DNA from: CAYRJA01 sp964424455
GTDB lineage: Bacteria > Bacteroidota > Bacteroidia > Chitinophagales > UBA10324
Length of the DNA stretch: 46,074 nucleotides
Direction: 5' to 3'
Assembly: GCA_964424455.1 (NCBI GenBank)
Contig: CAYRJA010000009.1
Coordinates: forward strand, 1-46,074
The position numbers and the translations under genes were made by a program. The notes beneath the pieces were generated by a model. That model searched no databases. It was not told where the DNA came from and was given only the letters and a program-made list of their open reading frames with translations. This document shows positions 28,540-36,552 of the stretch, in pieces (positions within the stretch are counted from its first letter, which is position 1; each line of letters begins with the position of its first letter).

Positions 28540-28556
28540 TCTCACGAGATTATTTT
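28537..28556. terminator. Possible bidirectional terminator between convergent genes
   Basis: A 7-bp palindromic stem, TAATCTC with GAGATTA (28537-28543 and 28546-28552), starts in the stop codon of the secreted protein gene and is followed by TTTT. The arms are only two bases apart, so the loop would be four bases with a shortened stem. Weak but well placed. Confidence 0.4.
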
Positions 28557-28557
28557 A

Positions 28558-29925
28558 CTATTGACTTACCTTTTTGTGTTTCTTATTCTTGGATTTTAGT
28601 GGGTATTTGCATAAGAGGGCAATATCATTCACCACTATTTTTTCTGACCTGATCCAACCATTCGCGCCATAAGGGACAAAAAGATAATAGGTACCGGGCT
28701 TTGTAACAGAAATAGTGCGGGTAGTACTGGAATCGCTCCAATAATAAGAACGATAATCACTTTCGGCAGCTAAATATTTTACACCCAACGAATCAAAACA
28801 GGTGATTTTCGGACGATGTAATTTCCATGGCAGTGTAGAGTAATTCAATACCCTGTACGACACTATGCTGTCCATTTTAAGAACCATAGATCCATTGGGC
28901 TTAACCACTACAAAGCATAAAGAATTGGTTGAAACATTACCATAGTTAACTATCGTGTTGGAATTATCAAGTCGCTGAACATTACCGCCTCCGCGGATAC
29001 TTTGCATGGTAGAGTCGTACGTATAACTCCAAATAAGTGTGGCAATTTTTTCTCTTTCATCCAGTTCAAATTCCATTGCACGTGCACCATGTTTATTATA
29101 ATTGTTTCCAGCATCAAAAAATGTCAGATGCCCATTGGTGAGGCGATGTATGTCATGTGCACCGTAAAATGGAACCGAACAGTTGATGAATTTGAATTGA
29201 TTCCTGATACCTCCGAACCGCCACATTAACTCACCGGTGTTGCGATTAATTTTGGTTATCTCATTAAAATTTCTGGACGATACTATAAAATTCCCATCTA
29301 CATCCACTTCTATTGAATTAAAATGATTGACATCAAAGATACCCATAGAAATATCAGCAGGTGATGAAGCTGAATAAAATGAATCTGCATCTTCCAAACT
29401 AAAATATTCTTTCCCCCTCCATTCATACACAATATTGTGGTTACTGTCCAATTCCTGGATAACTCCGTATTTTGCTTTTGTAATTGAATTATTAACTCCC
29501 TTAATCCACGAGGGAACTTTATTTGGGTCCATTAAGACAGTGTCAGATCCAAGCAAAAGAGAATTACCATTTGGTAAAATTTTGAAATCATGCCAATCAG
29601 TTTCATAAAGATTTTTACATGCAATAGAATCAACTATGATAAATGAACTGTCCATCAGGAAAAATTTCTTCCGGTCAAAACTAAAATAAGACATCATTCC
29701 ATTGGGATGTAATGCAAAATTAACGTAAACCGCACCCGGCTGATAGTAAATTACTTCCCCATTTTTGTCCAATATGCTGATATTCCCTTGATGTTGAGTA
29801 AGAGACAAAAAATAATATCCAGTTGAAGCCGTTGTGTCAAAAACGGTAATATGATAAAAAGGAATCTGAGCCGATGAGAACACCGTTAATGAGAGAAAAA
29901 TGATGGTGAATAAATTCCTTTTCAT
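28558..29925 (-). CDS. Secreted arylsulfotransferase-like (ASST) protein, longer paralogue
   Basis: A 455-residue exported protein (signal peptide ending FSSAQ) with the propeller pattern of the arylsulfotransferase (ASST) family: DWHDFKILPNGNSLLLG, VIQELDSNHNIVYEWRGKEYF, NHFNSIEVDVDGNFIVSSR, GELMWRFGG and YGAHDIHRLTNGHLTFFD. ASST enzymes move sulfate between phenolic compounds using a His; the His of HFNSIE and of GAHD are kept, but activity cannot be judged. After about residue 370 a beta domain (DYRSYYWSDSSTTRTISV) and a Lys-rich end replace a sorting domain. A close paralogue lies at 43331-44461. Confidence 0.75.
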   Translation of the reverse strand: MKRNLFTIIFLSLTVFSSAQIPFYHITVFDTTASTGYYFLSLTQHQGNISILDKNGEVIYYQPGAVYVNFALHPNGMMSYFSFDRKKFFLMDSSFIIVDSIACKNLYETDWHDFKILPNGNSLLLGSDTVLMDPNKVPSWIKGVNNSITKAKYGVIQELDSNHNIVYEWRGKEYFSLEDADSFYSASSPADISMGIFDVNHFNSIEVDVDGNFIVSSRNFNEITKINRNTGELMWRFGGIRNQFKFINCSVPFYGAHDIHRLTNGHLTFFDAGNNYNKHGARAMEFELDEREKIATLIWSYTYDSTMQSIRGGGNVQRLDNSNTIVNYGNVSTNSLCFVVVKPNGSMVLKMDSIVSYRVLNYSTLPWKLHRPKITCFDSLGVKYLAAESDYRSYYWSDSSTTRTISVTKPGTYYLFVPYGANGWIRSEKIVVNDIALLCKYPLKSKNKKHKKVSQ

Positions 29926-30367
29926 CGGATGTTATATTCTACAAATATTATCGAGTACTAATTACTTGTTTTAAGCTAAGACGAAACGATTGCAAGACAT
30001 ATAGTAGCGTTAAAGGATCGTGAAAGGAAATTCGACAATGCAGAACATATTGACAAAGAAAAACAAAAATGTGCAGAAACCTGAAATCTTATTACTTGTA
30101 ATAACAACAGTGTCAAAAACAAACTGATTGATAAACTTCAGTAATATATACGGCAGCATTCATTCATTTACCTTTTTAGATCTGAGAATCTCCCTATTAT
30201 AAAAAAAATAAATAATAACGAATATCAGAGGTTTTATATTTTAAATAAGTCCGGACAGGCAAATCCACATTATTAGGTGTAAAAATTGTTTTGTTTTCGC
30301 TTTTACTAATACTAATCTTTGTTGCGTAATTAAAAGAATCAAATCTCTAATAAATAAAACACTTTTT
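29926..30367. other. 442-base AT-rich intergenic region
   Basis: Divergent region between the ASST-like gene and the coiled-coil gene. It holds no open reading frame with coding character, no strong hairpin and no tRNA. A likely promoter for the rightward gene is at 30290-30321; a weak TA-N3-TTTG element for the leftward gene lies at 29950-29942. Nothing else recognisable. Confidence 0.6.
30290..30321 (+). promoter_or_regulatory. Probable promoter of the coiled-coil membrane protein
   Basis: TTTG at 30290-30293, then 19 bases, then TAATCTTTG (30313-30321), which is the -7 element with a 3-base instead of 2-base spacer. The start codon is 46 bases further on. Confidence 0.5.
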
Positions 30368-31300
30368 ATGTCAGAAAACATAAATGAATCTCAAAAACCA
30401 GAACAAAAGAATAACAGAACAACGCTGTTGATTATTCTGATAGTCCTTTTGGCTGCTGTTAATATTTATCTTTATGTAAAACTCAACAGCAAGAAAGATG
30501 AAGTGAAGCAACTGACTGAAATTACCAACATGGACAGTCTGAGAATCGCTGACCTTAATGTAAAATATAATTCTGCAATCTCAGATCTTGAATCGTTGAA
30601 AGGACAGAATAATTCTCTTGACAGCTTGTTGACTCTGAAGGAAACTCAAATCAACAATATGAAATCAGCGCTGGAAGCAGCTAAGAAAGCAAAGAAGCTG
30701 AGTGATAAAGAGTATGCTGATAAGCTTGCTGATCTTCAAAAATTAGTTGATGATTTAAAGAGTCAGATTACCACTTTAGAGAAAGAGAAAAATATTCTTG
30801 TTGCACAAAAAGACTCTATTGGCAGAGATCTCGATGTGAAAGTCGGAGAGAATATGCAACTCAAAAAAGAAAATAGAGTTTTCAAAACAGAAGCAGGACT
30901 TCTTAAAGCACAGAACATAGAAGCAATAGGTTCTTTTTCGAAGAAGAACGGTAAAGAGATAACCACAAACAGAGCAAAGAATTCAGAGCGTATAAAAGTT
31001 TGCTTTGATGTGGAAGAAAGCAAAACATCGGATGTGGGTAGTAAAACATTTTATTTGCGGATTATCAGCCCTGAAGGTGTTACCCTTGCCGTTCAGAGTT
31101 TAGGTAGTGGAGTGATTACTTTATCTAAGAGCGGGGAACAGGTTCAATATTCAATTACTAAGGAAATAGAGTACACACAACAGAAACAGAATGTTTGTAT
31201 TTATTGGAAGCAAAATACTCCTTTGCCTAAAGGAAATTACACTGCTGAAATTTATCAGGATGGATATAAAGTGGGCAGCAAAGATTTTTCTTTGAAATAA
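30368..31300 (+). CDS. Membrane-anchored coiled-coil protein of unknown function
   Basis: A 310-residue protein with a polar N terminus (about 1-17), one membrane helix (about 18-38, TTLLIILIVLLAAVNIYLYV), a long coiled coil (about 42-185, rich in Leu, Lys, Glu and Asp) and a C-terminal beta domain (about 205-310, ERIKVCFDVEESKTS to NYTAEIYQDGYKVGSKDF). The likely topology is type II, with coiled coil and beta domain in the periplasm. I do not recognise a named family. It has its own promoter and a strong terminator, so it is probably a single-gene unit. Confidence 0.85.
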   Translation: MSENINESQKPEQKNNRTTLLIILIVLLAAVNIYLYVKLNSKKDEVKQLTEITNMDSLRIADLNVKYNSAISDLESLKGQNNSLDSLLTLKETQINNMKSALEAAKKAKKLSDKEYADKLADLQKLVDDLKSQITTLEKEKNILVAQKDSIGRDLDVKVGENMQLKKENRVFKTEAGLLKAQNIEAIGSFSKKNGKEITTNRAKNSERIKVCFDVEESKTSDVGSKTFYLRIISPEGVTLAVQSLGSGVITLSKSGEQVQYSITKEIEYTQQKQNVCIYWKQNTPLPKGNYTAEIYQDGYKVGSKDFSLK

Positions 31301-31317
31301 TAAATGTAGCAGATAGT

Positions 31318-31349
31318 AAAAAGGGCAGCGATTTATTGCTGCCTTTTTT
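31318..31349 (+). terminator. Rho-independent terminator
   Basis: A 12-bp stem (31318-31329 with 31338-31349, one G-T wobble; core GGCAGC/GCTGCC) with an 8-base loop and a run of six T closes the coiled-coil gene 18 bases after its stop. Confidence 0.9.
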
Positions 31350-31375
31350 ATTTACTTATATATGAATGGCAATAA

Positions 31376-31399
31376 AAAACCCCCGATGTCCGGGGGTTT
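31376..31399 (-). terminator. Rho-independent terminator of the small lipoprotein gene
   Basis: A perfect 9-bp GC-rich stem, AAACCCCCG (31377-31385) with CGGGGGTTT (31391-31399), has a 5-base loop. Read on the minus strand it is followed by a T run, so it ends the leftward lipoprotein gene that stops at 31420. Together with the previous hairpin it insulates the two convergent genes. Confidence 0.88.
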
Positions 31400-31419
31400 C
31401 TGTTTCTGTAACACTTTGA

Positions 31420-31635
31420 TTATTTCAAAGTGCAGCTTCCACCACCAAGTTTAGCGGTAGAACTTAATGCATCGCAGGATGACGTAGCATCTTTCTTTTT
31501 TACTTTTACATACTTGTAATCATAGTTCAATGCTGAATTGCCATAAGAGCAAGAACAAGTGAAGTCTTTCTTACAACCAACGAATGATGCAGCAATGAAA
31601 ACTACTGCGATAACTGTTACAATTGTTTTTTTCAT
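31420..31635 (-). CDS. Small Cys-rich lipoprotein
   Basis: The gene encodes 71 residues from the Met at 31635: a lipoprotein signal (MKKTIVTVIAVVFIAASFVGC, written here as the leader up to the lipobox Cys) followed by a mature part of about 51 residues with CSCSYG, SSCDAL and GGSCTLK. The longer frame upstream is not used because this ATG directly precedes the classic signal. The four Cys of the mature chain after the lipid-bearing one and one near it could make disulfides. Function unknown. A strong, dedicated terminator suggests the gene is well expressed. Confidence 0.8.
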   Translation of the reverse strand: MKKTIVTVIAVVFIAASFVGCKKDFTCSCSYGNSALNYDYKYVKVKKKDATSSCDALSSTAKLGGGSCTLK

Positions 31636-31777
31636 TTGATAAATGATTTTGTTTAGTGAATTGATTTCTACCGCAAACATGTTTAATAGTTTCAATATAG
31701 TCAAATAAGTGATAAAAAATTTTATCAACATAAATTATACATGAATGCAACCTTTTGTATTTATTTCTATCCATAAT

Positions 31778-32437
31778 TTAATCTGAAGGGAGTTTACTGT
31801 CATAATACTTCTTCGACCGGAAAGAATAAGTCAATCCGCCTTGCAGAAAGGATTTTGATGCACCCAACTCAAAGTATAAAGCTAAATCGGGATTCAGAAA
31901 ATATTTTCCACCTATACCAAACTCAAAACCAATTGGAAAAGAAATGGGCTTCCCGATAGAATCCGGAACTTCAATGTTGTAAATTAAATCTGCCCTTCTG
32001 AAGCCGATTCCAAATCCTGTAAAAAGATCGTAATACCTCTTGTTGTAAAGGTGATAATTCAACCGGACTAATGCACTGTAGGAGTGTCGTTTGAGAAATG
32101 ACGAAGTATTGGAATAGCTCTGACCGGGCGCTTCCCACTGATTGTAAACATAGGACAGATTTATCCCAAGCCCAAAATCGTTGCCGACTGATTTTTCGTA
32201 CTTGAGATATACCGGACCTATTTGTTTTGTTTTGATTATTGTATCATTCTTCAGAAGAATATAATTAAAAATACTGATTGGAGTCAGTACGCCATAAGCG
32301 GTAGTAATATAGTATGTGTCTTGCTCAAACGGTACAGGAAACTGTGCGCTGGCATTTTTACAGAAAATAATTTCTATCAGAAAGAACAAATAAATTATAG
32401 TAAATGCCTGAATAATTTTTAAACCTGACCTGTACAT
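31778..32437 (-). CDS. Outer-membrane beta-barrel protein
   Basis: A 219-residue exported protein with a signal peptide ending NASAQ and regularly alternating strands (GLGINLSYVYNQW, HSYSALVRLNYHLY, YDLFTGFGIGFRRAD, PIGFEFGIGGKYFLNPDLALYFELGASKS), typical of an eight-stranded OmpA/OmpX-like or porin-like small barrel. There is no sorting domain. It follows the enoyl-CoA hydratase gene at 15 bases on the same strand, but the functional link is unclear. Confidence 0.78.
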   Translation of the reverse strand: MYRSGLKIIQAFTIIYLFFLIEIIFCKNASAQFPVPFEQDTYYITTAYGVLTPISIFNYILLKNDTIIKTKQIGPVYLKYEKSVGNDFGLGINLSYVYNQWEAPGQSYSNTSSFLKRHSYSALVRLNYHLYNKRYYDLFTGFGIGFRRADLIYNIEVPDSIGKPISFPIGFEFGIGGKYFLNPDLALYFELGASKSFLQGGLTYSFRSKKYYDSKLPSD

Positions 32438-32452
32438 GAAAAAGTAGAGATT

Positions 32453-33232
32453 CTATTTCCCTTTGAAATCAGGTTTTCGCTTTTCTATAAAAGCATTCAT
32501 TCCTTCCTTTTGATCTTCACTGGTAAAAGTGAGGTAAAAGTTTTTCCGTTCAAAAACTAATCCGTCATCCAATGTGGAATTGAATGACTGTAACACTGAC
32601 TCTTTAGCAAGCTTGATCGCAATAGGAGAGAGATCAGCAATTTGCTTTGCCAGTACGATTGCTTCTGATAAAAAAAACTCAACCGGAACTACTTTATTCA
32701 CCAATCCGAATTTTAATGCTTCTGCTGCAGAAATATTCCTACCGGTAAGAACCATTTCCATAGCACGAACTTTGCCGATGGCGTGGGTCAGTCGTTGGGT
32801 GCCGCCTGCTCCGGGTATCACCCCGATTTTTATTTCGGGCTGACCGATCGTTACCGTTTCAGAGGCAATAACCATATCACAGTGCATCATCAGTTCACAA
32901 CCGCCGCCAAGAGCGAATCCGCTTACTGCAGCAATCATCGGCTTTTTTATTTTCTTGATTTGATCCCATGTGCTGAACTGATCAATTTTTATCATATCAA
33001 TTGCTGTCTTGTCTGTCATCTGTTTGATGTCAGCGCCGGCAGCAAATGCCTTTTCATTTCCTGTTACAATTATCACACGCACATTATCATCTGCATCTAA
33101 AGTTTTCAGTGCATTACTTACTTCACTCATTAGTTGAGTGTTCAGAGCATTTAGTTCCTTAGGACGGTTAAGCCGGATGAGTGCAATATGTTTTTCAATT
33201 TGCGGTTCAACGATGATGTATTCGTAAGTCAT
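32453..33232 (-). CDS. Enoyl-CoA hydratase (crotonase family)
   Basis: A 259-residue crotonase expected to hydrate trans-2-enoyl-CoA in beta-oxidation. The start at 33232 (MTYEYIIVEPQIEKHIALIR) matches the family; an in-frame Met nine codons earlier is less likely. AGADIKQM forms the CoA/oxyanion loop, and both catalytic Glu are present: E113 in GGGCELMMHCD and E133 in GQPEIKIGVIPGAGGTQRL. This is the true hydratase pattern rather than an isomerase. Last gene of a minus-strand run with a ZIP transporter, PAP2 phosphatase and methyltransferase. Confidence 0.92.
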   Translation of the reverse strand: MTYEYIIVEPQIEKHIALIRLNRPKELNALNTQLMSEVSNALKTLDADDNVRVIIVTGNEKAFAAGADIKQMTDKTAIDMIKIDQFSTWDQIKKIKKPMIAAVSGFALGGGCELMMHCDMVIASETVTIGQPEIKIGVIPGAGGTQRLTHAIGKVRAMEMVLTGRNISAAEALKFGLVNKVVPVEFFLSEAIVLAKQIADLSPIAIKLAKESVLQSFNSTLDDGLVFERKNFYLTFTSEDQKEGMNAFIEKRKPDFKGK

Positions 33233-33288
33233 AGAAAATATTTCTGCGACGAATTTCACAAATTAATATCAAATTTTCCTGCGATAAT

Positions 33289-33984
33289 TTAATGGCTTCC
33301 GAGTGTCAATAAGGAAATAGCTGCACCTAATGTAATGGCGATTATTTTTTTGTAAGGAAGCGAGTGTCCGCCTAAAGATTCTGATTCAAACAGAATAGTA
33401 GTGGAAATATGTAGAAATGATCCTGCAACAATTGCGAGCAGAGTAGGGAAGATAGCGGCATTTATTTCCTGTAAGTATTCAGAGAGTAAAGCGCCACAAG
33501 GGGCAACTACTGAGAATAGTAGCAGAGCTGTAACTACTGTTGATTTTTTGTATTTAGAAAAAAGGAAAATGCTGGTCAGTGCAAATCCCTCCGGAATTTT
33601 ATGCATAAAAACTCCATAGAGCAGCGAGCGATTCAGACTTACAGGAATTCCATCAAGAAAAGAATGAACGGAAAGCCCGAACACAAGAGAAAAAATAAAT
33701 AGACTGCTTTCCTTGTGAGGATGATAATGCCCGTGTTCAATTCCCCGGGTAGTTTGCTCCAAAAGTATCTGAATAAAGAATCCGAGAAGCAGAAACGGAC
33801 CTGCATAAATATTTTCATGAAAAACTTCAGGTAACAGATGAAGTATAGTAACAGCAAAAAGAAAGGAACCGCTGAATGATAATACTAATTTATATTGCTC
33901 TTCCTTTTTAATATGAAAAAGCATAGCAATAATTCCTCCAATTAATGGCGATGCAAAAAGTAAGATAAGTTCCATATATTTCAT
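33289..33984 (-). CDS. ZIP-family metal transporter
   Basis: A 231-residue membrane protein with about eight helices. The two signature metal-site helices are present, HSFLDGIPVS and MHKIPEGFAL, and a His-rich loop (IEHGHYHPHKES) precedes the first, as usual in ZIP proteins that import Zn2+ or Fe2+. Metal specificity cannot be told. It lies 27 bases after the PAP2 gene in the same direction. Confidence 0.92.
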   Translation of the reverse strand: MKYMELILLFASPLIGGIIAMLFHIKKEEQYKLVLSFSGSFLFAVTILHLLPEVFHENIYAGPFLLLGFFIQILLEQTTRGIEHGHYHPHKESSLFIFSLVFGLSVHSFLDGIPVSLNRSLLYGVFMHKIPEGFALTSIFLFSKYKKSTVVTALLLFSVVAPCGALLSEYLQEINAAIFPTLLAIVAGSFLHISTTILFESESLGGHSLPYKKIIAITLGAAISLLTLGSH

Positions 33985-34011
33985 TTGTCGCAGGGTTGAT
34001 TTGTTATCAGA

Positions 34012-34581
34012 TCAAACAACTTTTATGTTTATCCGGGATACAACCATCTTCCCTGTTATCCAGCCAAACAGCGTCCCGATAAGTGCACCAACTGTAACAT
34101 CAGATGGGAAATGCAACCCAACATAAATTTGTGCAAAGGAAATGATAGCTGCCCAAAACAGTAGAAGAACAGACAGCCATTGGAATCTTTTTCCAAAAAT
34201 CATTATCAGAAAAACTGCCAAGCCAAAATGATTGGCAGCATGTGAAGATACAAAGCTGTAGCCGGCGCCACAATGAACTAACTGATGAACATGATCGGCA
34301 AGTTCTGGATTTCTGCATGGGCGCAAACGATGAAATAACGGTTTAATAATGTTGCTGCTTAACTGATCTGTAACAAGTATTAATATTGGAACTGTAACAA
34401 GAATTTTCCATACTTCCTTCTTAAATTTGTATATCAATATAACAGCAAGCAGGATATAAAAAGGTATCCAATTATACTTTTCACGACACCATGGCAGCGC
34501 AATATCAAAAAACGAATTGCTCAGTTTATCATTTATTAAATAAAAGAGTTTGTAATCAATATGACGGAAAAAATTAAACAT
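34012..34581 (-). CDS. PAP2-family phosphatase
   Basis: A 189-residue membrane phosphatase of the PAP2 superfamily with about five helices. Signature 1 is KPLFHRLRP (K-x6-RP) and signature 2 is FVSSHAANH. In signature 3 the usual Ser-Arg is Ala-Gln, giving AQIYVGLHFPSD, while the His and Asp stay at the right spacing. Likely substrates are lipid phosphates such as undecaprenyl diphosphate or lipid A phosphates; not decidable. Its ATG overlaps the stop of the methyltransferase gene as TGATG, so the two are coupled. Confidence 0.88.
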   Translation of the reverse strand: MFNFFRHIDYKLFYLINDKLSNSFFDIALPWCREKYNWIPFYILLAVILIYKFKKEVWKILVTVPILILVTDQLSSNIIKPLFHRLRPCRNPELADHVHQLVHCGAGYSFVSSHAANHFGLAVFLIMIFGKRFQWLSVLLLFWAAIISFAQIYVGLHFPSDVTVGALIGTLFGWITGKMVVSRINIKVV

Positions 34582-35321
34582 CAGATTTTTTTAGCAATTA
34601 AAATCAATCGTTCTGATTCATGGGGATTGAATTCATTCAGATTATAATCACCAAAAATTTTGACGATTCTCAATTTGTTAGCAGAGAAATACTTTTCAAA
34701 CTCTTTAAGTGTAAACGCCTGCACACGCTCCTGAAACTGAAACGACAATTTCTTGTCAGTATCATCAACGGATATATCCTTTATTATATGCTTGCCCTCT
34801 ATTCTCCGTCTAATCTTAAATTCTACTCCGTTAATTATTCTATTTGACTCCGGCTTAAGGTTCTTTATTTTCTTTTCAGCATTAAAGAAATCAAGTACAA
34901 GTTTACCACCTCCTTTCAGTGCAGAGCTGAAAGTACGAATGGTATTCATATTTTTTCTTTCACTTTCATAGTAGCCAAAACTCGTGAACAGATTAAAAAC
35001 AAAGTCAAAATAGTTCACATATAGAATCATACTCATGTCGTGAACTGCAAAGTTGAGCTTATCTGCTTCAAATCTTTTAGCTTCTTGAATTTTCCTTTTA
35101 GATAAATCCACTCCCTTAACTTCAAATCCTTTTTGAGCAAGGAATTTTGCATATCTTCCGTTACCGCATGGTATGTCAAACATTCTGGAATACGGAGCAG
35201 GTTTAAGAACTACCAACAGATTTTCCAGAAATTCAGATGCCTCCTTCTCGTTGCGATTTTGGTACAGCAAGTCGTAGTAAGAAGAGTCGAACCAATCCAC
35301 AAACCATTCTCTATTGCTCAT
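34581..35321 (-). CDS. Class I SAM-dependent methyltransferase
   Basis: A 246-residue methyltransferase with SAM motif I MFDIPCGNGRYAKFLA, the following acidic strand VKGVDLSKRKIQEA, and FDFVFNLFTSFGYY as motif for the substrate side. The N terminus (NREWFVDWFDSSYYDLLY) and the C-terminal beta sheet are as in small-molecule methyltransferases of the Methyltransf_25 type. Target unknown. It is the first gene of a run that continues into the PAP2, ZIP and enoyl-CoA hydratase genes. Confidence 0.83.
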   Translation of the reverse strand: MSNREWFVDWFDSSYYDLLYQNRNEKEASEFLENLLVVLKPAPYSRMFDIPCGNGRYAKFLAQKGFEVKGVDLSKRKIQEAKRFEADKLNFAVHDMSMILYVNYFDFVFNLFTSFGYYESERKNMNTIRTFSSALKGGGKLVLDFFNAEKKIKNLKPESNRIINGVEFKIRRRIEGKHIIKDISVDDTDKKLSFQFQERVQAFTLKEFEKYFSANKLRIVKIFGDYNLNEFNPHESERLILIAKKI

Positions 35322-35429
35322 GTCAGCGCACGAAGTTAAACGAACTTTTGGAAAGTCGCTTTTTGCTATATCATATTGTCAGTTCGGTGTCAGATAGTAT
35401 TAATCTGGTATTGCGTCTTGATTCACGAA

Positions 35430-36464
35430 TCAATTTATTACAATTAACCTTTTAGTCGTTTGATTTTCACTGAATAGAACATTGACATTGTAAATGCCTT
35501 GTGGAATAGATTCCAAATTGATATTAATAAGGTGTTCTCCTGCTGTTAGATTATTTTCCTTTGCCGAATAAACTACTCTGCCAAAAATATCTGTTACAGT
35601 TATTTTTATATTATCGGTTTTACTTAATGTAAGATGTAAACTTGTTTGGGTATTTGTGGGATTGGGGAATAATGAAATGTTTGTTAATGTCTTATTCCAT
35701 TCATTAATTCCTGTCGGATAACTGCTTATCGCGGTCTGTAACACTTTCTTGTCCTTATTATCCTGGATAAAACCTACTACCCTTAGTTCCGGAATATTAT
35801 AGATATAAGAAGGAAGCGGCTGGGCAATATGGATAGTTTGGCTTTCGCCTTTCAGCCATTGTTGCTTGAATATTAAAGTACCTGTTGCGCTTGGATACAT
35901 TTTCCTTACCACCATATAAAAACTCTTTTCGCCATTTGAACCCGGAGCGGTGGAGAATTTTATGTTTTCTTCTGCCAGCACAATATGAGCCCTGAAAGCG
36001 CCGGTAGTGCTGATATCTTGTGTGCAGGTGAAAGTCATGGTTATATAAATGGAATCCATATCTGCAGAAAGGGTATGTGACAATGTAATGTCAAAAGGAC
36101 TCATACGGGTCTTTAAATTATCAATATCTGATTGGGTGTAAATAGCGGCCAACCCCGCAATTTCATTTCCATTCGTGAATGCATAGGGTGTACTATTGAC
36201 AAGGTAGTAGTAACTTCTTACATCAACATCTGCTTTTGTCTGTTTGTATAATACCGGACCCGGAGAAGGAATATCACACTGATATTTCAGAGCAATAACA
36301 GTTGAAATATTCTTCTTTAATAAAGCATCGAAAGCAGGATTATAAAGAGCACAGTAATAACAATTCTCACCGGTAAATTCTTCAATCAATGAGTAGCTGG
36401 CTGTTTGAGCGCTGACGGTTAAATAGTAAAAACCTAAGAATAGAACAAGTAAAATTTTTTTCAT
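35430..36464 (-). CDS. Omp28-like thioredoxin-fold T9SS cargo protein
   Basis: A 344-residue secreted protein with a signal peptide ending TVSAQ, followed by an Omp28-related domain opening with SLIEEFTGENCYYCALYNP; C35 and C38 form a CxxC pair in a thioredoxin-like setting. A beta-rich middle part (about 125-255) and a T9SS sorting domain (about 265-344, ISLFPNPTNTQ, DIFGRVVYS, GIYNVNVLF) follow. Omp28-type proteins are abundant surface proteins in this phylum, with proposed redox or adhesion roles. It is divergent from the alpha/beta hydrolase gene by 88 bases. Confidence 0.87.
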   Translation of the reverse strand: MKKILLVLFLGFYYLTVSAQTASYSLIEEFTGENCYYCALYNPAFDALLKKNISTVIALKYQCDIPSPGPVLYKQTKADVDVRSYYYLVNSTPYAFTNGNEIAGLAAIYTQSDIDNLKTRMSPFDITLSHTLSADMDSIYITMTFTCTQDISTTGAFRAHIVLAEENIKFSTAPGSNGEKSFYMVVRKMYPSATGTLIFKQQWLKGESQTIHIAQPLPSYIYNIPELRVVGFIQDNKDKKVLQTAISSYPTGINEWNKTLTNISLFPNPTNTQTSLHLTLSKTDNIKITVTDIFGRVVYSAKENNLTAGEHLININLESIPQGIYNVNVLFSENQTTKRLIVIN

Positions 36465-36552
36465 AATCTTGTTAAAAGGAATTTAGAAGTATTAACAGTG
36501 AATGTGAAGATAGGTGGTATAAACTATTTTGCAAAAAGCAATTTGTTATAGA

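Noticed and set aside
31636..31731. N-terminal extension of the small lipoprotein
   Set aside because: The Met at 31635 begins a textbook lipoprotein signal; the upstream part is unrelated and would hide it.
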